This document shows, piece by piece, positions 1 to 8,236 of a DNA stretch of 37,732 bases. The notes under the pieces were generated by a model. It was not told the origin of the DNA and searched no databases. It saw only the letters and a list, made by a program, of their open reading frames with translations. The position numbers and the translations under genes were made by a program. The DNA lies in assembly GCA_021831025.1 (NCBI GenBank), contig JAKBNN010000066.1, positions 1-37,732 on the forward strand, read 5' to 3'. Numbering within the stretch: position 1 is the first letter of the stretch; every line of letters begins with the position of its first letter. The DNA comes from a bacterium. Its GTDB lineage: Bacteria; SZUA-79; Acidulodesulfobacterales; Acidulodesulfobacteraceae.

Positions 1-99
1 AATTCGAAAGCGGAAAATATCGAAAATAACGGATTAGGGGATTTTATCTCTTTCATAAAAGATAATGTTAATTTAAAGGCTTCCGTATTTAAAAAGTAA
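1..99 (+). CDS. C-terminal end of an unidentified protein (cut by window start)
   Basis: Frame 1 is open from the first base to a TAA at 97-99 and encodes 32 residues ending LKASVFKK. The stretch has no recognisable motif, so no function can be given. It is probably the tail of a gene that starts outside the window. A chance open frame of this length in AT-rich DNA cannot be excluded. Confidence 0.45.
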   Translation, partial: NSKAENIENNGLGDFISFIKDNVNLKASVFKK

Positions 100-117
100 T
101 ATAATATAATCTAAAGA

Positions 118-250
118 ATGAATATATGCGTTGCGGGCGATGTTCACGGAATAATCGACAAATTACGGGCTGAATGTTTTGGGTGAAAAAGATAGCTTGT
201 TTGGTTTTAAAATAAAGGACGGCGCAATTAAAATTTTGGGAAAATATTGA
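118..250 (+). pseudogene. Decayed calcineurin-like metallophosphoesterase remnant
   Basis: An ATG at 118 opens a frame whose first residues are MNICVAGDVHGIID. GDVHG is the first metal-binding motif (GDxHG) of metallophosphoesterases. The frame stops at 184-186 after 22 residues. From about 200 to 250 a different frame reads FGFKIKDGAIKILGKY and stops, which resembles a C-terminal strand. What remains looks like both ends of a phosphoesterase joined by a large internal deletion and frame change. The GDVHG match is direct; assigning the second piece to the same gene is inference. No functional product is expected. Confidence 0.4.
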
Positions 251-319
251 CTATTGACAATTTTAAAAGAATGTAATTAAATAATATAAAATTATTATAT
301 TGTTCAGGTTTATCTTTTC

Positions 320-394
320 GCGGGAATAGCTCAGTGGTAGAGCATCACCTTGCCAAGGTGGGGGTCGCGGGTTCAAGCCCCGTTTCCCGCTCCA
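320..394 (+). tRNA. tRNA-Gly (anticodon GCC)
   Basis: A full cloverleaf is visible. Acceptor GCGGGAA (320-326) pairs with TTCCCGC (384-390), the D-loop region is AGCTCAGTGGTAGAGC, the anticodon stem-loop is CCTTGCCAAGG with anticodon GCC, and the T-arm is CGGGTTCAAGCCCCG. The 3' CCA is encoded (392-394). A degenerate copy of its 3' half lies near 3282, so this gene may have been an integration site. Confidence 0.97.
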
Positions 395-908
395 TTCAAA
401 ACAGCGGTAAATAAGTGCTTATAATCGGTATCCTTAATCATCCAATAGGAACTATTTAGATAACCTAAAGCTAACAACGCCGGATTCCGCGCTTCATCAT
501 CCCTAATATATATATCAAAAGTTGGCTTCGCCGGACATGCGGTCCGCTTTGATAGATTATCGGAAAACAATGAAAACAATGAAAGCAAGGAAAAATTAAT
601 TACAAAAAAGGGGATAGCCTGGGATTAAATTTTTCTGATGCAGAATTAAAGTAATTGAAAAAATATTGAAATTTTGATAAGATACATATAAATCTACTTT
701 CCACCGTCCATTTTGGGATCTCGCCGTCCGATCACAAAAAATTTCGGTTGCCTATTCAGGCTGAGGACAGATTTTTATAATTTAGCGATAATATTTTTGA
801 AAAATATGCGCTAAATTTATATACCCCTTAAAAATTAGATATGGCTTTAAGGCGTATAATAATCAGCGAAAACTATTATTGAAGTACAATTGAGGTGCAA
901 AAGAAAAA
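395..908. other. Gene-poor stretch between tRNA-Gly and the helicase
   Basis: No convincing gene is seen in this 514-base stretch. A 71-codon minus-strand open frame (373-588) runs into the tRNA and has no recognised domain. A hairpin-forming inverted repeat lies at 781-815, with arms beginning TTTAGCG and ending CGCTAAA around an AT-rich stem, and may belong to the helicase leader. The position directly 3' of a tRNA and the patchy composition fit the decayed left end of an integrated segment, but no integrase remains. Confidence 0.4.
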
Positions 909-2360
909 ATGTTTAAAAACAAAAAAAATTACGATTCAAAATTTAAAACAAAAACAGTACTTGAAGTAAGCAAAGAGGAAAATATCAAAATACCTTTGTC
1001 TAATAATGAAAGTACTTTCGCCGGTTTAAATCTGGCACAACCTTTAATGCGTGCTATTGCCGACGCGGGTTACTCCACTCCTACCCCGGTTCAAGCGCAA
1101 GCGATTCCGCTGGTATTGGCGGGCGGCGATTTGCTGGCGGGCGCGCAGACAGGCACAGGCAAGACTGCCGCCTTCATGCTTCCGATATTGCATCGCCTCG
1201 CCGAAAAATCCGCCGCGAATTCTCGTTCCGGTCGTCCGCGATGCTTAATTCTTGCCCCGACGCGTGAACTCGCCGCCCAGATAGAAGAATCGGCGCAAAC
1301 CTATGGCAAATATCTTCCGCTGAAATCCGTTGCAGTGTTCGGCGGCGTGAATATTTATCCCCAGATTAAGGCATTGCGCGGGCATGTGGAAATACTCGTT
1401 GCCACGCCGGGGAGATTGCTCGATCATGTCGGGCAAAAAACGCTGGATCTGTCAGGCGTTGAAATTTTGGTGCTGGACGAAGCCGATCGCATGCTTGACA
1501 TGGGTTTCATTCGCGACATCAAAAAAATCATAGCGCTGCTGCCCAAACAACATCAGAGCTTATTATTCTCGGCAACCTTATCCGACGAAATAAAAGCCCT
1601 TGCAGGCGGTCTGCTGCACAACCCGGCATTCATCGAAGCGGCACGCAGCAACACCCTGTCGGAACTGGTGGAGCATAGCGTCCATCTGGTGCCGCAACGC
1701 CTTAAGAGCCACCTGCTCTCGCATCTAATCAAGCATCACGATTGGAAGCAGGTGTTAGTGTTCACCCGCACCAAACATGGCGCTAATCGATTAACTGAAA
1801 AGCTGGTTGCGGACGGCATTCCATCTGCCGCCATACACAGCAACAAGAGCCAACCCGCACGCACCAAAGCATTGGCGCAATTCAAGGACGGCTCATTGTT
1901 TGTGCTGGTTGCGACGGATATAGCAGCGCGCGGATTGGACATCGATCAACTCCCCCATGTTGTGAATTTTGAATTGCCGAATGCGCCGAAAGATTATGTG
2001 CACCGCATCGGGCGTACCGGTCGTGCAGGCAGCAGCGGCGTGGCAATTTCGTTAGTGGATAAGGAAGAATTCCGTTATCTCAAAGACATTGAGCGATTAA
2101 TTAAACGCGGAATTCCGAAAATAGCATTTGACAGCTTTGTACCTCCGGCCAATCTTTCCGCCGAGGCCCCCCGCCCGCCGCATTCACAGCGCGGACAAAA
2201 AAGAACTAATGCGCCGCGTACCGCAGGTGCAGGCAACCGCAGTAGGCGGCAGAGCGATGGACATGGCCAAAAGCCGCGGAGTCCAAAACAGCGCGACCAT
2301 AAGCGCGTGGCGGCAGGCGGCCTGCCAAACCGCGCCCGCCGCAAAAACAGCCTGCCGTAA
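909..2360 (+). CDS. rhlE: DEAD-box RNA helicase, RhlE type
   Basis: This is an ATP-dependent RNA helicase of 483 residues that should remodel RNA duplexes in the cytoplasm (ribosome assembly, RNA decay or cold adaptation in the family). Motifs appear in order: AQTGTGKT (79-86), PTREL (117-121), ATPGRLLD (165-172), DEAD (190-193), SAT (221-223), [11 protein letters not shown] (335-345) and HRIGRTGR (365-372). A basic, Arg/Pro-rich tail follows from about 415 and probably binds RNA. The RhlE core normally starts near the protein N-terminus, but here it begins at about residue 36 after a Lys/Asn-rich leader written in AT-rich codons. The core is visibly richer in G and C than every neighbour. 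I infer acquisition by transfer, with the promoter and leader taken from the recipient. Confidence 0.93.
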   Translation: MFKNKKNYDSKFKTKTVLEVSKEENIKIPLSNNESTFAGLNLAQPLMRAIADAGYSTPTPVQAQAIPLVLAGGDLLAGAQTGTGKTAAFMLPILHRLAEKSAANSRSGRPRCLILAPTRELAAQIEESAQTYGKYLPLKSVAVFGGVNIYPQIKALRGHVEILVATPGRLLDHVGQKTLDLSGVEILVLDEADRMLDMGFIRDIKKIIALLPKQHQSLLFSATLSDEIKALAGGLLHNPAFIEAARSNTLSELVEHSVHLVPQRLKSHLLSHLIKHHDWKQVLVFTRTKHGANRLTEKLVADGIPSAAIHSNKSQPARTKALAQFKDGSLFVLVATDIAARGLDIDQLPHVVNFELPNAPKDYVHRIGRTGRAGSSGVAISLVDKEEFRYLKDIERLIKRGIPKIAFDSFVPPANLSAEAPRPPHSQRGQKRTNAPRTAGAGNRSRRQSDGHGQKPRSPKQRDHKRVAAGGLPNRARRKNSLP

Positions 2361-2363
2361 TGA

Positions 2364-2453
2364 GAGACTAAATTGTTAAAATCGGCTGATGAAGCCCTAT
2401 ATCCGGCTAAACAAGGTGGACGAAACATGGTTGATGTCGTAAAATACAAATAG
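2364..2453 (+). pseudogene. C-terminal relic of a GGDEF (diguanylate cyclase) domain
   Basis: Four bases after the helicase stop an open frame reads LLKSADEALYPAKQGGRN and then MVDVVKYK before a TAG at 2451-2453. The pattern ADEALYxAKxxGRN is the signature of the last helix of GGDEF domains. There is no start codon and no upstream part of the domain; an in-frame TGA at 2361-2363 marks the break. This is a 29-residue relic of a diguanylate cyclase gene whose 5' part was lost or replaced by the helicase gene. Confidence 0.6.
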
Positions 2454-2523
2454 CATGCTTTCTACATAAAGGGCGTATTCATAATTTTGCGCCAAAGACT
2501 CATTATTAAAATATCATTAAGAT

Positions 2524-3147
2524 ATGCCGCTTAATTTAATAATTCAAAATTTTATTAAAACTCATTATGTTTTTATTCATAATTATGGATATCTCGCCGT
2601 TTTTCTCTTAATAATGCTTGAAGATTTCGGTGTCCCGTCTCCAGGGGAGATTACCTTGATTTCCGTCTCGTTAATAGCTTCGGAGGGCGGACTGAATATA
2701 ACTTTAGTGCTGTTACTGGCATGGTGCGGCGCAGTCATCGGAGACAATATAGGTTTTATTATCGGCTATTTTGGGGCGGAGAGACTGCTTGCGCGTTACG
2801 GGGGCAAGTTTGGATTAACGCATAAAAGATATGCAAAAGCTATGGTATTTTTTAACCGCTACGGAGGCGGCTTTGTTTTAATCGCCCGTTTTATCGAAGG
2901 AGCGCGTCAGTTAAACGGAATAATTGCGGGAAGCGCGGGAATGAACTGGAAGCGGTTTCTTTTGTATAATTCTGCCGGTGCCGCTTTATGGATATTTTTC
3001 TGGGGATACGGGAGTTATGCTTTAGGCAGCCGTTTTTTTAAATACATTCCGTCAATAGAAAGTTTCGGCTATTACGGTTTAATTATAATAATCGCGGTTT
3101 TATTTATCGCTATTTTTTTGTGGCTGTTATGGAAAAAAAGAAGTTAA
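2524..3147 (+). CDS. DedA-family inner-membrane protein
   Basis: A 207-residue, strongly hydrophobic membrane protein of the DedA/SNARE-associated (PF09335) family. Family members are linked to lipid-carrier recycling (for example undecaprenyl phosphate) and membrane homeostasis. Supporting features are the N-terminal re-entrant motif EDFGVPSPGE (about 33-42), the glycine-rich helix GDNIGFIIGYFGAE, and the conserved arginines of ARFIEGARQ in the second half. A C-terminal transmembrane helix ends in WKKRS. Length and motif order are normal. It lies in the mosaic block between tRNA-Gly and its degenerate copy. The exact substrate cannot be read from the sequence. Confidence 0.88.
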   Translation: MPLNLIIQNFIKTHYVFIHNYGYLAVFLLIMLEDFGVPSPGEITLISVSLIASEGGLNITLVLLLAWCGAVIGDNIGFIIGYFGAERLLARYGGKFGLTHKRYAKAMVFFNRYGGGFVLIARFIEGARQLNGIIAGSAGMNWKRFLLYNSAGAALWIFFWGYGSYALGSRFFKYIPSIESFGYYGLIIIIAVLFIAIFLWLLWKKRS

Positions 3148-3244
3148 AAAAAGGGGAATTAATTAAAACTTGACTTAGTAATAAAAAGATAGTAACATTT
3201 ACTCAAATAGCTTAACAATTACCACATTTAAAATTCTTTGAAAA

Positions 3245-3282
3245 AGCGGGGGTTTTTATGGTTTAAGTCCTATTCCCGCTCC
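3245..3282 (+). repeat. Degenerate copy of the tRNA-Gly 3' half (possible att site)
   Basis: The stretch ends in ATTCCCGCTCCA, and the last 12 bases including the following T match the tRNA-Gly 3' end exactly (TTCCCGCTCCAT). Upstream, GGTTTAAGTCCTA resembles the T-arm GGTTCAAGCCCCG, and GCGGGGGT resembles the variable region of the tRNA. Overall it looks like the tRNA 3' half with several changes and a one-base gap. Direct repeats of tRNA 3' ends are the usual mark of integrase-mediated insertion. A decayed tandem tRNA copy is the alternative. Confidence 0.5.
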
Positions 3283-3304
3283 ATAATGAATTCGGAGATT
3301 AAAT

Positions 3305-4027
3305 TTGATCCCGGAAATTAAAGCGAATATCTTAATCGTGGATGACGAATCCGATTTGGTCGAGCTTTTAAAATACAATCTTGCAAAAGAAGGTTATAAT
3401 ATAGAATTTGCTTTTAACGGGTTTGACGGTATTAAAATCGCGGAAGTGGTTAAACCCGACCTCATCATTCTTGACCTCATGCTTCCGGACATTAATGGTT
3501 ACGAGGTCTGCAAAAGAATAAAGCAAAATAAATATCTATCCCTGATTCCCGTCATGTTTTTATCCGCAAAGCAGGAAGAAGTCGATAAGGTTTTGGGCTT
3601 TGAAGCAGGCGCCGAAGATTATATGATTAAGCCGTTTTCGATTAACGAACTTTTAGCCCGCATCAGGGCTATTTTTAAAAGAACGCTTTCTCAAAAAGTA
3701 AATACGCTAACCCCTGCTTCTCAAGAATTTAAGTTTAAGAATATCAGCGTAAATGTTACCAAACATAGCGTAATAGTAAAAAGCAGAGAAATAAAACTGA
3801 GCCCGATCGAATTTAAAATCCTTATTTTTTTGATGACATATGCAGGGGATGTATTTTCGCGTGAAAAACTCCTTGACAATGTATGGGGAAACAATTCATT
3901 TGTCGAACCGAGAACGGTCGATGTTCATATAAGAAGGCTAAGGTCTAATATCGAAATAGACGAGTCGATTAAATTTATCGAAACTATAAGGGGGGCAGGC
4001 TATAAGTTTATAGATGAAGAAATTTGA
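3305..4027 (+). CDS. OmpR/PhoB-type response regulator
   Basis: A 240-residue transcriptional regulator with an N-terminal receiver domain (about 8-122) and a C-terminal winged-helix DNA-binding domain (about 140-238). Receiver residues are present: acidic pair D13/D14, phosphoacceptor D57 in ILDLMLPD, S87 at the Thr/Ser switch position and K109 in MIKPF. The C-terminal part has REIKLSPIEFKIL and the recognition-helix region VDVHIRRLR typical of PhoB relatives. The start is TTG, supported by CGGAGAT a few bases upstream and by the absence of an ATG before the receiver core. No sensor kinase is adjacent, so it is an orphan here. TamB starts 47 bases downstream. Confidence 0.92.
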   Translation: MIPEIKANILIVDDESDLVELLKYNLAKEGYNIEFAFNGFDGIKIAEVVKPDLIILDLMLPDINGYEVCKRIKQNKYLSLIPVMFLSAKQEEVDKVLGFEAGAEDYMIKPFSINELLARIRAIFKRTLSQKVNTLTPASQEFKFKNISVNVTKHSVIVKSREIKLSPIEFKILIFLMTYAGDVFSREKLLDNVWGNNSFVEPRTVDVHIRRLRSNIEIDESIKFIETIRGAGYKFIDEEI

Positions 4028-4074
4028 ATTAATTTAAAACTCTAAAAATATATCCGCCTTAATTAATTATATAT

Positions 4075-7000
4075 ATGAAATTAGAATCTCTATGCCGGTT
4101 AGTTAGAAAGAGATTTAGCCTTATCGTATTAATTTTTTTATTATCTATCGTTCTGTTTTCCGCATCGATAATATTTTTTATTACATCGCCCTATTTTGCA
4201 TCAAAGATTAAAAGTTATGCCTCCTTTTATTTAACCGAAACTCTGCACAAACAGGTTAAAATCGAAACATTAAAAATATCTATTTTTGCGCCCCAGGTCG
4301 TTATAAAGGGAGTGGGCGTTAAGGATGTTGCCTACATTAAAGATATTAACCTTTTTTTCGGTCCATTAAATTTTTTCCGGAGAAAAATAACCATAGATAA
4401 AATAGATATAATCCGCCCCGAATTTAATATTCTAATTAAAAATAATAAAATTGCGAATTATAAAAGGATTAATCTGGCAATAAAATCTTTAATTAAAAAA
4501 CCCGCTTTTTCATTCATATCGTTTTCTTTCCAAAATATTGCTTTTCATAATTGTAATTTTAAATTAAACGATATGGATAGGCATATTTTATTAAATCTGA
4601 AAAATTTTGATTTAAATATTTTTAAAAAGCCTGTCATTAATCAGCTATTTTATAATAGCGGCGGGATTTATTTTAATTACGATTTGCCGCATATATTTTT
4701 AGGTATGCCCGATATCTCGCAGGTTTATAGTTCATCCGCTTTGCAAATTCATTATTTTGACGGTTTTGTAAAATTCAGCAAGGTTCGTATAGGGAGCGAT
4801 TATTTCAGTTCCGTATCTAACGGCGCTTTAGATTTAAATAAAGAAAAAGGGGTAAAAAAGAATATTCTGCATGAAGAAAACGCGGTTAAGAAGATTACTT
4901 TAAGCCAAAAAATAAACATTCTTTTCGATAAAATCTCCCAAATCGTAAGTAAAATAAACGATACAACCGTAATAAATTTTAGCCATTTATCCTATATTTC
5001 CAAAAATTTTAAGGCTGTTCCAGTGCATTTGAAAGGCAGGCTTGATGTTAGATTGCATTTGGTCGGGGACTTTTCAAAAAAGATTCAATCTTCAGCGCAG
5101 TTCCATCTAAAAAATTTTGTTTTCTCGGGAGGCGATATAAAGGACGGTTTTGTGAAATGCAATGGGGAGTTTGGAAGGGTAAGAAATCATGTTTTAAAAT
5201 TTACGAAGATTAACCTGAAAATGTTTAACGGGGTCGTGGAATCAGCCGGGAATATTAATCTTGACGAAAACGAAGGCAGGTTTAATTCGACATTAAAAGA
5301 TATAGATGTAGGGAAATTAGTAGAGTTCTATAATTCCGTAAAAACCCCTCAGTTTACGGCTATAGCGGGCGGCAGCGTTAAGACCTATTTACATCTCGGA
5401 AAAAATTTTTATGTTGCAAATATCGAAAGAATAAATGTTAAAAGGCCTGAGCAGTTGTTTGAATTTCGGAATAGAAAAGGGAACAGGGTTATTTATTCCA
5501 TAGATTACGGGCAGCCGGTTCTGGTTGAAGGGTCGGTAGTTGTTAACGATAAACTTGTTCTTCTCAAAGATTTGCATGCTTCCTCGAGTCAATCGAACGG
5601 TGTTGTAAACGGGGTTATCTCATATAACAAAAGTTATTTAAATATAGGATTTGATGCCGGATATAAAGAGTTGCCGAAGGTTAATTTTATAGAAGCGGTT
5701 AAAAGCCGTTATTTTGAACCGGTGGGAAGCGGGACTATTAAAGGCGTTATAGCAGGCAAGTTCAATAGAATATCCTTTGATTTTCGAAACAAATTTAAAT
5801 CGCTTTATATAAACAGATATACGGATAGCTATAAGGGTGTTGCGAATGTTAATATAGATCCGTCCGGCGATGTCCTGTTTAAAAAGGTCGCTTTGGAGGA
5901 AAAGTCGCAAAGGGCAAACAAAGGGACGATAGATTTTAACGGGCGTATTTATGAAAATAAAATTTTAAAAACAGAATATATCGATGGGAAATTTGAAACA
6001 AAAAATATTCGGATTAATTCTGAAAAACCGTCTTTTCCCTTATCCCTTTATTTAAATTCAACCGGCAAAATAAGCGGCGAGTTAAGAAATCCTGTTGTTG
6101 ACATTCTGGCATATGCCAAAAAGGCTGCCGTTTACGGGCAGGATATATCGAATATCAATTCGTATGCAATATTGACAAAAACCGATTTGAAAATAAAAAG
6201 GCTTAACGGAGCATATAATAGCGCAATTTTTAATATTTATGGCTTGATTAGATTCAAACCTTCGGCTGGCAAGAATTTTAATTACGATTTGCGGTTAATT
6301 TCAAACAGGGTTAATTTAGCAAATTTAAATTTAGAGCCGGTAAAAAAATATAATATCAGAGGAATTGCAAATCTTAATCTGCATATCGGCGGGTTATTCG
6401 CCCTGCCTTATATATCGGGAAACGCCGCCGTCAGAGATATATATGTGGACGATTACTTTCTGAAAAATATCGATGTAGGAATTTCCTCTTCCAAAAGCAG
6501 GATGGTGTTAAATTTATCCGCCTTAAAAAATAGTTTAAAAACTAAAGCGGATATTTTATTAAAAAAGGGGTATCCTTACAGTTTTATTACAGAGATAAAT
6601 TTATTAGATATCGATTACCGCAAGACGCTATTCAGGCTATCAGGCGGCATTTACGGAAGCGGCAAACTCTCCAATATAAAAAATTCCTATTTATTTGCAA
6701 AACTTGGTTATGTATATTTAAAACACGGGCCGTTTTTCTTAAGAAATACCAAAAATATAAGGATTTCTTATGTGGACAGGGTGATAGATTTAAGCGGATT
6801 TGAGTTAAAAGGGGCGGATAATTATCTTCAAATCAGGGGAAATATTACACAAACAAAATATAATCTTATAATAAACGACAAAACCGATTTATGGATTTTA
6901 GGACTTTTTTCAAATAAAATAATAAATTCATCCGGCTTTGTAACAGGTTCGGCAGTCATTTTTGGACCTAAAGCGCATCCCCGAGTTTACGGGTTTGCCG

Positions 7001-8169
7001 AAATAAGCAAGGGGTTAATGGAAACGCAGGTAAACCCGGACTATACCGTTTCAAGGGTTTTTGCAAGATTGACATTTAATAATAATTTAATAGTGCTTGA
7101 AAAAAGCAGGTTCAGGCTTCTTAACGGAATCTTTTCGGCGCACGGCTTAGTAAGATTAAGTGACTTTAGGCCGGTTTCATATAATTTGCAAACAAATTTT
7201 AGTTCGGCGGTTTACAGGGAATCCAACTATTTTTATGCCGAGATGGACGGAAGTGTCGGATATAACGGCAGTGCGGACCATGGAACCATATACGGCGATA
7301 TCGACATAAAAAAGGCTTTGTATGATAAAAAAATTAATCTTTCGTCATTTCTTTTAAGTTATAAAAAATACAATATAATTAAGCCCGTGATTAAAAAAGG
7401 GACTTTTAATCCGGATTTAAACCTTTTGATTAAATCTGATAAAAGTATCTTTATCAGAAATAATATTATGGATACGGATTTTAGCGCCAGACTCCATCTT
7501 ATCGGAACCCTTTACGATCCTGTTTTGATTGGAACGGCTAATGCCGAAGCCGGAGAGATATATTTTAGAGGGACAAAATTCAGGCTGTCTTATGCAAATA
7601 TGGATTTTAACAATCCCTATAAAATAAACCCGACCTTCGCCGTTTCGGCGGATACCGACATAAACCAGTATATTGTGAGGATGAACGCAAGCGGTTCCCT
7701 TTTAAATTTTAATGTCAATCTTTCATCGACTCCTCCGCTTTCGGAATTAGATATTGTTTCCATGCTGGCGCTTGGCGCTCCCGCAAGCTCCGTTTATGCA
7801 GGTTCTGCCGGCGAAATTGCGGCTTCCGAAGCCGCCTCGGCGATTGGCGGCGGCGTAGAGCAAAGCGTTACAGGCGCCATTTCAAGTTATTTTGGATTTA
7901 AAAATCTTTCGGTTGCTCCGTCGTATTCGGCAATAACCCATAGCGCCGCTCCGCAGGTGACGGTGACAAAAACCATAACAAAAAAAATGTCTATTTCGTA
8001 CAGCAATATAATAGCCTCGCAATCGTCTCAATCCGTGACCCTTACCTATAAACTCACTCCGCATATTTCAGTTATAGGCGTCTGGGAAAACAACGAACTC
8101 GCCCCTAATAATTCCAATATATACAGCGAAGTCGGCGGCAGCATAGCTTTTCATTTCAGATTTTATTAA
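4075..8169 (+). CDS. tamB: TamB-like translocation/assembly protein (DUF490)
   Basis: A 1364-residue protein with one N-terminal membrane anchor (about 14-37) followed by a long, beta-rich periplasmic region. That is the layout of TamB/AsmA-like proteins, which bridge the two membranes and are implicated in outer-membrane protein assembly and phospholipid transport. The start of the periplasmic part (SYASFYLTETLHKQVKIETL) is AsmA-like. The last third has the TamB C-terminal domain (PF04357) signature around LSELDIVSMLALGAPAS and ends in alternating strands finishing IAFHFRFY. E. coli TamB is 1259 residues, so the length is usual. An Omp85 protein follows after 67 bases, as expected for a TamB partner pair. 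Confidence 0.9.
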   Translation: MKLESLCRLVRKRFSLIVLIFLLSIVLFSASIIFFITSPYFASKIKSYASFYLTETLHKQVKIETLKISIFAPQVVIKGVGVKDVAYIKDINLFFGPLNFFRRKITIDKIDIIRPEFNILIKNNKIANYKRINLAIKSLIKKPAFSFISFSFQNIAFHNCNFKLNDMDRHILLNLKNFDLNIFKKPVINQLFYNSGGIYFNYDLPHIFLGMPDISQVYSSSALQIHYFDGFVKFSKVRIGSDYFSSVSNGALDLNKEKGVKKNILHEENAVKKITLSQKINILFDKISQIVSKINDTTVINFSHLSYISKNFKAVPVHLKGRLDVRLHLVGDFSKKIQSSAQFHLKNFVFSGGDIKDGFVKCNGEFGRVRNHVLKFTKINLKMFNGVVESAGNINLDENEGRFNSTLKDIDVGKLVEFYNSVKTPQFTAIAGGSVKTYLHLGKNFYVANIERINVKRPEQLFEFRNRKGNRVIYSIDYGQPVLVEGSVVVNDKLVLLKDLHASSSQSNGVVNGVISYNKSYLNIGFDAGYKELPKVNFIEAVKSRYFEPVGSGTIKGVIAGKFNRISFDFRNKFKSLYINRYTDSYKGVANVNIDPSGDVLFKKVALEEKSQRANKGTIDFNGRIYENKILKTEYIDGKFETKNIRINSEKPSFPLSLYLNSTGKISGELRNPVVDILAYAKKAAVYGQDISNINSYAILTKTDLKIKRLNGAYNSAIFNIYGLIRFKPSAGKNFNYDLRLISNRVNLANLNLEPVKKYNIRGIANLNLHIGGLFALPYISGNAAVRDIYVDDYFLKNIDVGISSSKSRMVLNLSALKNSLKTKADILLKKGYPYSFITEINLLDIDYRKTLFRLSGGIYGSGKLSNIKNSYLFAKLGYVYLKHGPFFLRNTKNIRISYVDRVIDLSGFELKGADNYLQIRGNITQTKYNLIINDKTDLWILGLFSNKIINSSGFVTGSAVIFGPKAHPRVYGFAEISKGLMETQVNPDYTVSRVFARLTFNNNLIVLEKSRFRLLNGIFSAHGLVRLSDFRPVSYNLQTNFSSAVYRESNYFYAEMDGSVGYNGSADHGTIYGDIDIKKALYDKKINLSSFLLSYKKYNIIKPVIKKGTFNPDLNLLIKSDKSIFIRNNIMDTDFSARLHLIGTLYDPVLIGTANAEAGEIYFRGTKFRLSYANMDFNNPYKINPTFAVSADTDINQYIVRMNASGSLLNFNVNLSSTPPLSELDIVSMLALGAPASSVYAGSAGEIAASEAASAIGGGVEQSVTGAISSYFGFKNLSVAPSYSAITHSAAPQVTVTKTITKKMSISYSNIIASQSSQSVTLTYKLTPHISVIGVWENNELAPNNSNIYSEVGGSIAFHFRFY

Positions 8170-8236
8170 AAAAGTGGTAAAATCTAAGTTGTTTCTATAT
8201 AACGGTTCACGATAAAGCGGGATTTCATTAGGAATT

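Noticed and set aside
373..588. 71-codon minus-strand frame beside tRNA-Gly
   Set aside because: Its end is the complement of the tRNA, no ribosome site or domain is seen; at best a decayed fragment of an integrated element.
2075..2449. 124-codon minus-strand frame and an 83-codon plus-strand frame (2128-2379) over the helicase tail
   Set aside because: They arise from the G/C-rich helicase 3' end; the compositions are Arg/Cys/Pro-rich with no motif.
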